Notes: generated by a model from the sequence alone, not told the origin. Shown: positions 34,337-42,754, counted from the stretch's first letter. The stretch is 49,644 nucleotides of DNA from an uncultured Bacilli bacterium (GCA_910589375.1 CAJUTK010000005.1:1-49644); one strand, 5' to 3'. A program made the numbers and translations.

Positions 34337-35140
34337 ATGAAATTAAAAGTATTGGTGGATAATAATACATTTATTGATATGTATTATTTAGGAGAACCAG
34401 GAGTTAGTTATTATATAGAAGATGGAAACGATAAGATATTATTCGATACTGGATATTCTGGAGTTTTCATGAATAATGCTACTAAGATGAATATCGATTT
34501 AGATAGTGTTAATAAATTAGTAATTTCCCATGGACATGATGACCATACGAAAGGGTTAAAATATTTTTTCAATAAAAAGAGAAATATAAAATTAATTGCT
34601 CATCCAGATTGTTTTTGCTATAAAGAAGATGCTACGGGTCTATTTATTGGTAGCCCATTATCAAAGGAAGAGTTAGATAATTTTTGTACTCTACAGTTAT
34701 CTAAGGAACCAATTCCTGTTAGTGAGCATATTATCTATTTAGGAGAAATTCCTGTTTTAAACTCTTTTGAAACTAGATATTCTATTGGGAAGAGTATTAT
34801 TCATGACGAAAAGAAGGAAGATACATTAGAGGACGATTCTGCTGTTGTCTATAAAAGTGAGAAGGGTCTATTTATTATTACAGGATGTTCTCATAGTGGC
34901 ATTTGCAATATCATAGAATACGCTAAAAAAGTATGCGATGATAATAGAGTTTATGGAGTTATCGGTGGCTTTCACTTATTCGACATTGATGAGAGATTAG
35001 AGAAAACAATAGCCTATTTAAAAGAAAATAATATTCCACTTTTATATCCATGTCACTGTGTTTCATTAAATGCAAAAGTAGAAATGGCTAAAAAATTAGA
35101 CATTCAAGAAGTAGGCGTTGGTTTAGAAATAAACTTATAA
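34337..35140 (+). CDS. MBL-fold metallo-hydrolase
   Basis: This encodes 267 residues. The metal-binding motif HxHxDH is present as SHGHDDHTKG (about 57-66). LIAHPDCF, GCSHSG and GGFHLF (about 178-182 and 211-216) supply the other metal ligands. The sequence FDTGYSG precedes the motif, as in the 7,8-dihydropterin-6-yl-methyl-4-(beta-D-ribofuranosyl)aminobenzene 5'-phosphate synthase-like branch. The substrate is not known. It is the last gene of the operon and is followed by a terminator. Confidence 0.8.
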   Translation: MKLKVLVDNNTFIDMYYLGEPGVSYYIEDGNDKILFDTGYSGVFMNNATKMNIDLDSVNKLVISHGHDDHTKGLKYFFNKKRNIKLIAHPDCFCYKEDATGLFIGSPLSKEELDNFCTLQLSKEPIPVSEHIIYLGEIPVLNSFETRYSIGKSIIHDEKKEDTLEDDSAVVYKSEKGLFIITGCSHSGICNIIEYAKKVCDDNRVYGVIGGFHLFDIDERLEKTIAYLKENNIPLLYPCHCVSLNAKVEMAKKLDIQEVGVGLEINL

Positions 35141-35168
35141 AATCTATCTTAATTAGATAGATTTTTTT
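35140..35168 (+). terminator. Rho-independent terminator
   Basis: AAATCTATCT/AGATAGATTT stem followed by T, directly behind the MBL-fold gene. Confidence 0.8.
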
Positions 35169-35171
35169 GTA

Positions 35172-35198
35172 TAAAAAAATAGTCCTAAAGACTATTTT
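35172..35198 (-). terminator. Terminator of the minus-strand hypothetical gene
   Basis: AAAATAGTC/GACTATTTT stem with a T run on the minus strand; it overlaps the end of the gene at 35192. Confidence 0.75.
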
Positions 35199-36055
35199 AT
35201 ACCAGTATTTGGTAATATGATTTTTGGTGGTTTTCCAGGTTTTTGTTCACCTAATATAACGGAACTATTATTAGATTCATGTAAGAAATCTGAAAAAGTA
35301 TGGTCTAAAAAATAAGTAACTGGCAAATGAATATGAGTAAAAGTACTAGTTTCTTCTAACTTTTGCTTTTTTAAGTCTTCTACTTTTTGTAAGAATTTTC
35401 TACGTAGATTTGGTTCTTTAATATTGATTAAAACAGATTTCATAGTGGAACATTTTTCTTCAATTAGAGCAGTTTCCAATTCTCCAATCGTCATTCCATC
35501 TTCTTTTAATATAGCAATAATTTCTTCATCCATTCCTGAGAATAATCCTTCCCATCCGCATGGAAATTGATATTCGTGGTAATATACCAAATATAGTAAT
35601 GACTGTAGTTCCATAAATAAGTGAACGAGTCTTTGAATACCTTGAATATTAGCTTCTCTATTGGGATTTTCCTGTATAACAGAAATATCATTATATCTTG
35701 CCTTTACTGCTTTTTCTAATCTCGGATAAATAAGACTATCGATTGGAGTGGACATATAAATATCCGCTTTTAATTTTGTCTTAAACATCATATCGTGCCC
35801 AGCTGAAAATAAAAATACTTCTTGAAGAATAGCAAATACTTGATTAATCGCATATTCACCACCTTTTTCTACCGTTCTTGCAGCTTCATTAAAATTTTCT
35901 TCATAACTTTTTCCACACATCATTTCTATAACAGGATTTGATGGATTAGGAGTACTAAAGAATTCTCTTTCAGCTTCTACATTTTTGTCTCGTATAAACA
36001 TTTTTATACTTGCATATTCATCTCTTAATACCTCATCTAAAGTAATTGGTGTCAT
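35192..36055 (-). CDS. Hypothetical protein, 287 residues
   Basis: I do not recognise the family. ATG 36055 is preceded by AAGGAGGA; an upstream in-frame codon at 36085 lies before the ribosome site. The protein is soluble and mostly helical, with conserved-looking patches NPVIEMMCGKSYEENF, FLFSAGHDMMFK and FTHIHLPVTYFLDHTF, and a Pro/Lys-rich C-terminus. Two His-containing helices could hold a metal, but that is speculative. It is a single-gene unit on the minus strand. Confidence 0.6.
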   Translation of the reverse strand: MTPITLDEVLRDEYASIKMFIRDKNVEAEREFFSTPNPSNPVIEMMCGKSYEENFNEAARTVEKGGEYAINQVFAILQEVFLFSAGHDMMFKTKLKADIYMSTPIDSLIYPRLEKAVKARYNDISVIQENPNREANIQGIQRLVHLFMELQSLLYLVYYHEYQFPCGWEGLFSGMDEEIIAILKEDGMTIGELETALIEEKCSTMKSVLINIKEPNLRRKFLQKVEDLKKQKLEETSTFTHIHLPVTYFLDHTFSDFLHESNNSSVILGEQKPGKPPKIILPNTGIK

Positions 36056-36185
36056 ATTGTTCCTCCTTAATGCTCTATTATACAATAAAGTTGATTTAAA
36101 AGAAAAGCATTAGACGATAATTTCTAGGGAAATGTTGCTAGTTTACTAGTAATTTGATAAAATGGTAACAGAAAGAAGAATAGGT

Positions 36186-36785
36186 ATGAATAGTAAAGAA
36201 CTTTTAAATAAAGTAAGAAATTTGTCTACTCAAGAACAAAGAAATTTATCTTATGAAGAATTAGTAGAAATGATGAATGTATTAACGCCAGAAGAAATTG
36301 TTACTTTAAGTAATATTATTGGGTATCCAGTATTTACTAGGCTATGTATGGGTGATTTAAAACATAAATTTGTTCTTCTTCAAGATGGGGCAGCTGCAAT
36401 TATTGTAAATAGTGATGGACAAATTTTATTACAGAGTAGAGCAGATAGAGATGAATGGGGATTACCTGGTGGATGTCAGGAATTAGGAGAAAGATTTCAA
36501 GATACTGTTATTAGAGAAGTGAAAGAAGAAACAAATTTGGATATAAAAGAAGAAGATTTAGAACTAATAGATATTGTTTCAGGAGATAGTAGGAAGAGTA
36601 TGTATCCTAATGGAGATGTTGTTTTTAATAATACGGTATTATATTGTGTTAGAGCATACTCAGGAGAACTAAGATGGGATTCAGAATCTAAAGAAATGAG
36701 ATTTTTTGCCTTAGATAATCTACCATCTAATCAGCACGATCCAGATTTAATAGAAATTTATAAAAATTACTTAGAAAAAGAATAA
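36186..36785 (+). CDS. NUDIX hydrolase
   Basis: This encodes 199 residues. I chose ATG 36186; the ATG at 36162 overlaps a GATAAAAT promoter -10. About 65 helical residues come first, then a NUDIX domain starting at FVLLQDGAAAIIVNS. The NUDIX box is GGCQELGERFQDTVIREVKE followed by ETNLDI, so the catalytic RExxEE glutamates are in place. These enzymes hydrolyse nucleoside diphosphate derivatives. The helical N-terminal extension resembles the family that contains ADP-ribose or NAD-capped substrates, but the substrate cannot be fixed from sequence. Confidence 0.85.
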   Translation: MNSKELLNKVRNLSTQEQRNLSYEELVEMMNVLTPEEIVTLSNIIGYPVFTRLCMGDLKHKFVLLQDGAAAIIVNSDGQILLQSRADRDEWGLPGGCQELGERFQDTVIREVKEETNLDIKEEDLELIDIVSGDSRKSMYPNGDVVFNNTVLYCVRAYSGELRWDSESKEMRFFALDNLPSNQHDPDLIEIYKNYLEKE

Positions 36786-36803
36786 AATAATAAGAAAGAA
36801 TTT

Positions 36804-36832
36804 TTGACAACATTCTGAAGGTATGATATTAT
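36804..36832 (+). promoter_or_regulatory. Promoter of the tRNA-Thr(GGT) gene
   Basis: TTGACA (36804-36809), a 17-nt spacer and TATTAT (36827-36832), 28 bases before the tRNA. Confidence 0.7.
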
Positions 36833-36838
36833 TAGAAT

Positions 36839-36854
36839 GCAAATTGTAATTTGC
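36839..36854 (+). repeat. Palindrome GCAAATTGTAATTTGC before tRNA-Thr(GGT)
   Basis: A perfect 16-bp palindrome (7-bp arms, centre GT) at the expected transcription start of the tRNA. Its core is the same as the 14-bp palindrome that precedes the accessory genes at 45457-49532 (CAAATTGTAATTTG is its reverse complement). It is the only full copy I saw in the backbone. Confidence 0.7.
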
Positions 36855-36859
36855 ACTCT

Positions 36860-36933
36860 GCCATAATAGTATAATGGTATTACGAGGCCATGGTAAGGCT
36901 TTAACGTAGGTCCGATTCCTACTTATGGCACCA
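36860..36933 (+). tRNA. tRNA-Thr (anticodon GGT)
   Basis: A 74-nt cloverleaf with encoded CCA. Acceptor GCCATAA/TTATGGC is perfect; the anticodon stem AGGCC/GGCTT has loop ATGGTAA (anticodon GGT); the T arm GTAGG/CCTAC has loop TCCGATT. It reads ACC and ACT. The T arm is identical to that of tRNA-Thr(CGT) at 28158. Confidence 0.92.
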
Positions 36934-36942
36934 TTTGAAATT

Positions 36943-36969
36943 AACCCTTTTTAAGGGTTTTCTTTTTTT
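36943..36969 (+). terminator. Terminator after tRNA-Thr(GGT)
   Basis: AACCCTT/AAGGGTT stem followed by a T-rich run. Confidence 0.8.
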
Positions 36970-36978
36970 ATAACAATC

Positions 36979-37007
36979 TTGATTCCTGTATTTAAAATTG
37001 CTATAAT
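36979..37007 (+). promoter_or_regulatory. Sigma-A-type promoter
   Basis: TTGATT (36979-36984), a 17-nt spacer and TATAAT (37002-37007) ahead of the HAD-like gene operon. Confidence 0.7.
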
Positions 37008-37038
37008 ACAGTTGGTAGAAATGCTTTAGGGGGAAAAT

Positions 37039-38031
37039 ATGAGAAATGGTCAAAATAGTTGGGTTTCTGAATATAAAAGAAAGAAATTTTTGGAAAGACA
37101 AAAGAAACCAGTTGGAGAAATGTCTCTACATTATTTAGATACAACACCGCTTAGATTTCCAACAGAACTAGCTATAATGCTTGATTTAGATGGAACGGTT
37201 AATTTTATAGATTTAGAAAAAGCAATAAAGTTTCAAATGCAACTAGATGGTATCCGTCAGAAATTGGATGCAGATACTGTTTTTATCTCTATTTCAACTC
37301 ATTATGAAGATTCTATTAAGATGAAGAAAGTATTAGATATTTTTGCGCGTACATTACTACCAAATATAAAAATAGGTATGAGTTTTTATTTTGGTGGTAT
37401 GTATGATTACGAGAAAGATTTAGATATTCCTTGTAAGTTTGGGTTTAATCGTGATAAGGTGGAAACTTTTGATACTTATTACAATAGCACTTTAGGTAGA
37501 CATAACAAATGGCTAGCTATTATAGATGATGGAATGGCTGACGATATTTATATGCGTTATCAAAATAATCATCCTATGTTACAAATACTTCCTTCTAATA
37601 GTGAGAGGAGTGTTTCTAAAAATAATTTTATGAGAAGGGCAACTACAACTACTGGTTTTGATGGTGTGCTAGAAATTATGGATTCTTATTTAGAAGACAT
37701 CAAAGATTTATCTTCATTAGAAATACTTAACACGCAAAGAAATATGATTACTCATTTATCTAGTTATGATTTGGTAGAAAAAATTAGAAAAAGAGATTAT
37801 CCTTTTTTAGAAAGATATTTTGAAGAAGGATATGCGGATGAAGATGACTATCAAGATACTTTAAGTTGGCTTCTTCTTACCAATAGTGATTCTAATCTTT
37901 CTAGGGGAGAGATTGTTTCTATAGGAAGAATTCTAGATCTTTTAATGAAACATTTTGAAGAAAAAAAGGATGAATCAGCAATTAAAAGAGCTTATCAACT
38001 ACAAAAGCAATTTGAAATAAAGACAAAATAG
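37039..38031 (+). CDS. Hypothetical protein with HAD-like motif I
   Basis: This encodes 330 residues with AGGGGGA before the ATG. Around residue 50 is IMLDLDGTVNF, the usual motif I of HAD-superfamily phosphatases. A Ser/Thr after a hydrophobic strand (TVFISISTH) and an Asp pair (IIDDGMADD, about 158-166) could be motifs II and IV. The C-terminal third is helical and unfamiliar. It is too diverged for a firm family. It leads a three-gene operon with an unknown protein and a WYL regulator. Confidence 0.6.
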   Translation: MRNGQNSWVSEYKRKKFLERQKKPVGEMSLHYLDTTPLRFPTELAIMLDLDGTVNFIDLEKAIKFQMQLDGIRQKLDADTVFISISTHYEDSIKMKKVLDIFARTLLPNIKIGMSFYFGGMYDYEKDLDIPCKFGFNRDKVETFDTYYNSTLGRHNKWLAIIDDGMADDIYMRYQNNHPMLQILPSNSERSVSKNNFMRRATTTTGFDGVLEIMDSYLEDIKDLSSLEILNTQRNMITHLSSYDLVEKIRKRDYPFLERYFEEGYADEDDYQDTLSWLLLTNSDSNLSRGEIVSIGRILDLLMKHFEEKKDESAIKRAYQLQKQFEIKTK

Positions 38032-38041
38032 GAGTGATGAT

Positions 38042-39172
38042 ATGGTTTTAAAAGAATATTTAGAAAAATTGAGGAGTGTCTTGTTAGAAGTAATCTATTC
38101 TAATAAGAATAAAGAAAATAATCCTGTAGAAACTTTAGATACAAAGGTAGATAATTTTATTGAGTGGTATTCTAAAAATTTAGTGAAGGGATATTATACA
38201 GAATCTGGTGAATATTTAAAGCCAAGAGAACTACGTAATCTTATTGAAAAAATGGCTGTTTGGTATGAACTTCGATATCCTAAGTATTTAGTTGGGGATA
38301 TTATTCCTTGTACTAGTTTAGAAGAAAAAAATGTAAGTGCTTCTATGTTTCAAAGAAATCCTTATATCAATGAACAATTGGAAGAAGATTCTGATACAAG
38401 AATTTTAGATTGGGAAAGATTTTATAATTTTGAAGCTTTCTTGGATTCTTTACCATATGAAGAAAAGCATTTTTTTGAAGAAATTCATTATAGAGAAACA
38501 GTGTATATTAATAAAAATGTTACTAGTGCCCATCTACATTTAGATAAAGATGGTTATGTAAAAACGGCAATCGGTGTATCAGCTTGCTTAAACTACCAAA
38601 TATCAGATAAGCAGATGAGGGGCTTACATGTAAAAAGAATTCTTGGAATGTTAAAATTTGTTGGGTTTCCACTTCCTGCTGATAACGAATTAGAAGAAGT
38701 TATTCGTTATGCAGAAAATTGGCAAACTTTAAGAAATGGAATATTGGACTGTGTTATGTATAGAATCATTGAAAGAGGAGGAAGTAGGATTGGACCTAGA
38801 AGAGGACTTCTATATGCGAAAGAGTTTAGAAGAGATATCCATATTCCAATGAAGTATGGAGTAGATACATCAGATCCTAGATTAAGAAATTTTGTTAATG
38901 AATATTTGAAATCTGGTGGTTCAGAGGATTTGGTTTGCTACCAAGATTATTTTTCTAGAACAGACGAAAGATCAGCACTTGCAACTACTACTATTTCTTC
39001 TATTCTTGATTCTACAAAGTATACAGAAGAAGAAAATGCTTTGCACCAACGTTTAGTAAATTCTTTATCGAATGGAGTAGAACTTGCCACTTTGAAAAAA
39101 GAAAAAGCTAAACAACTTAGAATTGAACGTAAGTTAGAAAAGAGTAGAAACAATACTCATAAGAGTTGGTAA
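38042..39172 (+). CDS. Hypothetical protein, 376 residues
   Basis: I do not recognise this family. GGAGTGAT precedes the ATG. The protein is soluble, with an acidic N-terminal helical region, a central part containing AHLHLDKDGYVKTAIGVSACL, then RIIERGGSRIGPRRGLLYAKEFRRD, and a Lys/Arg-rich C-terminal helix. The Gly/Arg-rich patch near residue 250 could bind nucleic acid or phosphate. It overlaps the next gene by one base (TAATG), so translation is coupled with the WYL protein, which suggests that the pair works together. Confidence 0.6.
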   Translation: MVLKEYLEKLRSVLLEVIYSNKNKENNPVETLDTKVDNFIEWYSKNLVKGYYTESGEYLKPRELRNLIEKMAVWYELRYPKYLVGDIIPCTSLEEKNVSASMFQRNPYINEQLEEDSDTRILDWERFYNFEAFLDSLPYEEKHFFEEIHYRETVYINKNVTSAHLHLDKDGYVKTAIGVSACLNYQISDKQMRGLHVKRILGMLKFVGFPLPADNELEEVIRYAENWQTLRNGILDCVMYRIIERGGSRIGPRRGLLYAKEFRRDIHIPMKYGVDTSDPRLRNFVNEYLKSGGSEDLVCYQDYFSRTDERSALATTTISSILDSTKYTEEENALHQRLVNSLSNGVELATLKKEKAKQLRIERKLEKSRNNTHKSW

Positions 39173-39759
39173 TGTCAAAAGTATCTAATGCTATTACTAT
39201 GTTAAATCTTCTTTCTACTGGGAAAAAATATACAGTAGAAGAACTTTCTAATATTTTAGAAGTAACGCCTAGAATGGTTCGTTGTTATAAAGAGGAATTA
39301 GAAAAAGCAGGAATTTATATAGATACTATTATGGGCCCTTATGGAGGGTATGTTTTAAATAAAACCATAAAGTTACCAGAAAGAAGATTTTCAAAAAAAG
39401 ATACAGAATTGCTAGAGAAATATCTTGAGAAAAATAATGATCCAGATTTGAAAGAATTAAAAGATAAAATAATGGGAGTTTATATTAGTAATAAAGCTAG
39501 AAAAGAATCATTAAAATTAAATGAAGAAGAAACTAGAAAATATAATATTTTAACACGTGCCATGAAAGAAAAAAGAAAAGTAGCAATATGTTATGATTCT
39601 TTGAATAAAGGAAAAACAGAAAGAGTAATTGAACCAGCAGAATTATTTTTATTTCAAAAGGGTTGGTGTTGCGCCGCTTTCTGTGAACTACGTAAAGATT
39701 TTAGACATTTTGAACTTGCTAGAATTAAAAAAATAGAATTGTTAGATGAGTTTTTCTAA
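39172..39759 (+). CDS. HTH and WYL domain regulator
   Basis: This encodes 195 residues; the ATG overlaps the previous stop codon as TAATG. The N-terminal winged helix-turn-helix is of the HTH_11 type (MLNLLSTGKKYTVEELSNILEVTPRMVRCYKEEL). The C-terminal WYL domain has KVAICYDS, RVIEPAELFLFQKGWCCAAFCEL, and FELARIKKIELL. WYL proteins sense nucleic acid or small ligands and regulate their own neighbourhood, often defence genes. The usual WCX extension is lacking. Its coupled expression with two uncharacterised proteins makes it their likely regulator. Confidence 0.8.
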   Translation: MSKVSNAITMLNLLSTGKKYTVEELSNILEVTPRMVRCYKEELEKAGIYIDTIMGPYGGYVLNKTIKLPERRFSKKDTELLEKYLEKNNDPDLKELKDKIMGVYISNKARKESLKLNEEETRKYNILTRAMKEKRKVAICYDSLNKGKTERVIEPAELFLFQKGWCCAAFCELRKDFRHFELARIKKIELLDEFF

Positions 39760-39811
39760 GTAGACGATATAGTTCCTACTTAAGTGATAAGATATACTTG
39801 AGGTGGAATAG

Positions 39812-40405
39812 ATGAATGATTTAACATACGTAACAGGAAACTATGGAAAGTTTATATCTGTAAAAGGGCACTTTGAAGAACATAAAATTAATATTTCTTA
39901 TTATCATTGTGACCTACCAGAACCTAGCATTGATGATATTGAAGTAGTATCGAAAGAAAAGGCAAAAGAAGCTTATGATATTATCAAAAAACCAGTATTT
40001 GTTGCAGATTCAGGATTTTATATAGAAGACTATCCTAACCATCCAGGATATCCTGGTGCTCTAGTAAAAAGAAGTGGGGTTAGTTCTAATATTGAAGCCT
40101 TACTACATACGATGAAAAACGTTTCTAATAGAAATTGTTATTTTTTAGATTGTTTAACCTTTTTTGATGGAGAGAATTTTCAACAATTTCTAGGAATTAG
40201 TAAAGGAACTTTAGCAACTGAAAAAAGAGGAATTAGTAAAAAAGAAGCAAAGTCTAATTTATGGTATGTTTTTATCCCTAAAAATTGTAATAAGACAATA
40301 GCGGAAATGACGGAAGAAGAATTTGATAATAGAGAAGATGAAAGGGTGAGCGCTACAGAATTATTTATTAACTGGTATGTAAATGAGTATTCTAAGCAAA
40401 ATTAA
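39812..40405 (+). CDS. HAM1/RdgB family NTP pyrophosphatase-like protein
   Basis: This encodes 197 residues with GAGGTGG upstream. The N-terminal TYVTGNYGKF matches the substrate-binding T-x-N-x-x-K motif (TGNYGKF). VFVADSGFYIEDYPNHPGYPGAL is the central HAM1 signature with an Asp that acts as base. Family members hydrolyse non-canonical purine triphosphates such as ITP and XTP and so clean the nucleotide pool. It is diverged from the usual RdgB, and the C-terminal SHR motif is replaced (SATELFINWY), so specificity may differ. Confidence 0.75.
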   Translation: MNDLTYVTGNYGKFISVKGHFEEHKINISYYHCDLPEPSIDDIEVVSKEKAKEAYDIIKKPVFVADSGFYIEDYPNHPGYPGALVKRSGVSSNIEALLHTMKNVSNRNCYFLDCLTFFDGENFQQFLGISKGTLATEKRGISKKEAKSNLWYVFIPKNCNKTIAEMTEEEFDNREDERVSATELFINWYVNEYSKQN

Positions 40406-40427
40406 AAGGATTTAAAATCCTTTTTTT
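40404..40427. terminator. Bidirectional terminator
   Basis: AAAAGGATTT/AAATCCTTTT stem between convergent genes. Confidence 0.8.
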
Positions 40428-41328
40428 ACTCTATTCTTTTTAGTAATTTTTGATAGTTATTTGTAACTTGCATATATCCTTTTTGATTCTGTCTTTTAAA
40501 TTCTTTGTATTTTTCTATAAACTTTTTGCAAAAATCTCTATATAAAATAGAACTTAAGACATCTTTATCAATTTCTGTTTTTTCTTTTAGTAGTTCTAAT
40601 CCATGACGATAATCTGTTCCATAATACGTATGGAATCTAACATTTGTTTGTACATAGTCTACATGGGTTAAACCACAATTATTTAAACGAACTCTTTTTT
40701 TACTGATTCTCTCTCCTACAGAGTGATATCTAGTATCTACAATATGAACTCTTCTTTCATCTTTATTTCTTACAATGTTCATTGTATGATTACTTAAAAT
40801 ATGCCCACAAATAGGGGGAGAAGGAAAGTAATCTACCATGATAGAGATATCTCCAAGGTGTCTAGCTATATGTCTTTCTTCTCTTTCAAAATAGTTAAAA
40901 TCGCTAAGAGAAAAATCAATATATTCTTGGGCATCCTTATTTGTTAAAAATTCAGTTCCACAGTTTTTAATACGGATTCTAATATCTGGGTGGTAAGTAA
41001 AGAGCTGAGAATTATCATAACCTAAACCAGAATAAATATGGGATAAGAAATCAGATGTATGTCTGCATACTCCATAATTGGTGAAAAGAAAAGTTCCTGT
41101 AGCATCCATGGGGATAAAACCATTTCCTTCTAAATCTTTATACATACTTGGAATTTGGTCAGAATATTCTTCTATAGATAAATATCCATTTTGATACATA
41201 TAACGAAAAGTTTCATAGATTTTTAGTGGGTTATTAGATACCCCTAATTCGATAAATAGTTTACATAGCTGAAAGAGAATTTCTTCATAGATATCTATGT
41301 TTTCTTTTACTTCTGGAGTTATAAGCAT
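40426..41328 (-). CDS. Hypothetical protein with a transglutaminase-like triad
   Basis: This encodes 300 residues and is soluble. The order Cys (YGVCRHTSDFLSHIY, about 85-99), His (SNHTMNIV, about 186-193) and Asp (VHIVDTRYH, about 200-208) is the sequence arrangement of transglutaminase/papain-like catalytic triads. The helix after the Cys is also typical. No signal peptide is present, so it would act in the cytoplasm. I infer a cysteine peptidase or amidase-like fold; the family is not one I know by name, and substrate is open. Confidence 0.55.
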   Translation of the reverse strand: MLITPEVKENIDIYEEILFQLCKLFIELGVSNNPLKIYETFRYMYQNGYLSIEEYSDQIPSMYKDLEGNGFIPMDATGTFLFTNYGVCRHTSDFLSHIYSGLGYDNSQLFTYHPDIRIRIKNCGTEFLTNKDAQEYIDFSLSDFNYFEREERHIARHLGDISIMVDYFPSPPICGHILSNHTMNIVRNKDERRVHIVDTRYHSVGERISKKRVRLNNCGLTHVDYVQTNVRFHTYYGTDYRHGLELLKEKTEIDKDVLSSILYRDFCKKFIEKYKEFKRQNQKGYMQVTNNYQKLLKRIE

Positions 41329-41392
41329 TTTATCACCTTCATTAATGCTTTATTGTAATATAAAAAAGGAAAGATGTAAATAAAAAACTATG

Positions 41393-41839
41393 CTACTGCA
41401 CAGTTTCTTGCTTGAATTTATTTATTAATAGAAAGATAATAGGATAAAGGATTGGAACAGTTCCATAAATGATATTGATACTCTTTGGAATATTGGTATA
41501 AGTGATAAACATTCCACTGCAAAGGGTCATAAGGAATGATTCTGCGAATAAAAATATACCATATAAAATAAAAAATACAATCCATAATAGATGATGAATT
41601 CCTATGTAACTTTCTAAATCTTTTTGGAGAAATTTTATCCACCAAAAACCAAGCAATAGTAATAGAAGAATAATTGCTATTATAAAGAACATCAAATTTA
41701 CCTCATAAGCCTTTGTCTTTAAAAGACCGTTTCCTGTTAATTGGCTTAAATCTTTTCTATCTAGAAATGCTAGAAAACAAATGGGTATAGAGACAATCAT
41801 AAAACTAATAATGACTGATATAATACTTTTAGTCTTCAT
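41393..41839 (-). CDS. Hypothetical four-helix membrane protein
   Basis: This encodes 148 residues. Four hydrophobic segments lie at about 7-26, 48-68, 82-105 and 115-140, with short loops and a positively charged cytoplasmic part (WIKFLQKDLESY). I know no family. It starts 2 nt after the DUF1653 gene and shares its transcript. A typical unassigned small integral membrane protein. Confidence 0.6.
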   Translation of the reverse strand: MKTKSIISVIISFMIVSIPICFLAFLDRKDLSQLTGNGLLKTKAYEVNLMFFIIAIILLLLLLGFWWIKFLQKDLESYIGIHHLLWIVFFILYGIFLFAESFLMTLCSGMFITYTNIPKSINIIYGTVPILYPIIFLLINKFKQETVQ

Positions 41840-41841
41840 TT

Positions 41842-42099
41842 TTATTTACCAAAAGACTTTCTAGCATCTTCTATTTCTTGTAATTCAAACTTATATTTTT
41901 GTTTTACATCTGGATACTTCTCATGGTCAACTTCTCCTAAAAAATCATTTAATGGTCTTATCCATAAAGCTCCATCACTATATAATTTCCTATAGATTAC
42001 TAGTTCTTCTAATGTCTCTGAATCTAGACCTGTATCTACTAATAAGTAATAGTTTCCTTTAAAATGTTTATAAACTCTATTTCTCTTTACTTCTCTCAT
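41842..42099 (-). CDS. DUF1653 domain protein
   Basis: This encodes 85 residues. ATG 42099 is preceded by AAGGAGGT; an earlier in-frame start at 42129 is upstream of that site. The DUF1653 pattern is clear: VYKHFKGNYYLLVDTGLDSETLEE, VIYRKLYSDGALWIRPLNDFLGEVD, with Lys-rich C-terminal helix. The family is a small SH3-like beta barrel of unknown function. It is divergent from the YbaK-like gene. Confidence 0.85.
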   Translation of the reverse strand: MREVKRNRVYKHFKGNYYLLVDTGLDSETLEELVIYRKLYSDGALWIRPLNDFLGEVDHEKYPDVKQKYKFELQEIEDARKSFGK

Positions 42100-42166
42100 A
42101 TTTACCTCCTTAATCATTATATCATACATTTTTTAGAAACTGTGATATAATGTGTTTGGTGATAAT

Positions 42167-42655
42167 ATGTCTATAGAAAAAGTTAAAAATTATTTTAAGA
42201 AATATGATATGGAAAATAGAATTATAGAATTAGAAGAATCTTCTGCTACTGTAAGGGAGGCAGCAGATGCTATTGGATGTATGGAAGGAGAGATTGCTAA
42301 AACATTATCTTTTCAGTTATCTGATAGAGTTATTTTAATTGTACTAGCAGGCGATGTAAAATTAGATAATCATAAGTATAAAGAAGTATTTCATGAAAAA
42401 TCTAAGATGTTAGAGGCTTCTTTAGTAGAAGAAAAAATAGGTCATCAAGTAGGGGGAGTATGCCCATTTGGTATAAAAGAAAATGTTGATGTTTACTTAG
42501 ATGTTTCTTTAAAAAAATATAAAACAGTATATCCAGCTTGTGGAAATAGTCATAGCGCTATCCCTCTTTCTATAGAAGAAATAGAAAAGTATTCTAATTA
42601 TCAAGAATGGATAGATGTCAGTAAACCTATTGAAGAAAACAGTATCTTATGCTAA
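42167..42655 (+). CDS. YbaK/EbsC-type aminoacyl-tRNA deacylase
   Basis: This encodes 162 residues; ATG 42167 follows GGTGA, and a -10-like TATAAT lies just before. The YbaK fold is indicated by AADAIGCMEGEIAKTLSFQL (about 33-52, with the conserved Lys), ILIVLAGDVKLD, GHQVGGVCPFGI and VYPACGNSHSAI. These enzymes remove mischarged amino acids (for example Cys or Ala from tRNA-Pro). The key Lys and the GxxPFG signature are kept. A tRNA gene follows 14 bases after the stop, so both may share a transcript. Confidence 0.85.
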   Translation: MSIEKVKNYFKKYDMENRIIELEESSATVREAADAIGCMEGEIAKTLSFQLSDRVILIVLAGDVKLDNHKYKEVFHEKSKMLEASLVEEKIGHQVGGVCPFGIKENVDVYLDVSLKKYKTVYPACGNSHSAIPLSIEEIEKYSNYQEWIDVSKPIEENSILC

Positions 42656-42669
42656 AATGATATTGTTTT

Positions 42670-42754
42670 GCGAGGATGGCGGAATGGTAGACGCGCTACT
42701 TTGAGGTGGTAGTGGCTTATGGCTGTGTGAGTTCAAATCTCATTTCTCGCACCA
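42670..42754 (+). tRNA. tRNA-Leu (anticodon GAG)
   Basis: An 85-nt class II tRNA with encoded CCA. Acceptor GCGAGGA pairs with TTCTCGC (one G-T); the anticodon stem CTACT/GGTAG has loop TTGAGGT (anticodon GAG). A long variable arm precedes the T arm GTGAG/CTCAT with loop TTCAAAT. It reads CTC and CTT. It is the last clearly backbone gene before the accessory region. Confidence 0.92.

Noticed and set aside
42670..42754. tRNA-Leu as the attachment site of the recombinase element
   Set aside because: No direct repeat of the tRNA 3' end was seen downstream, and serine recombinases rarely use tRNA genes.
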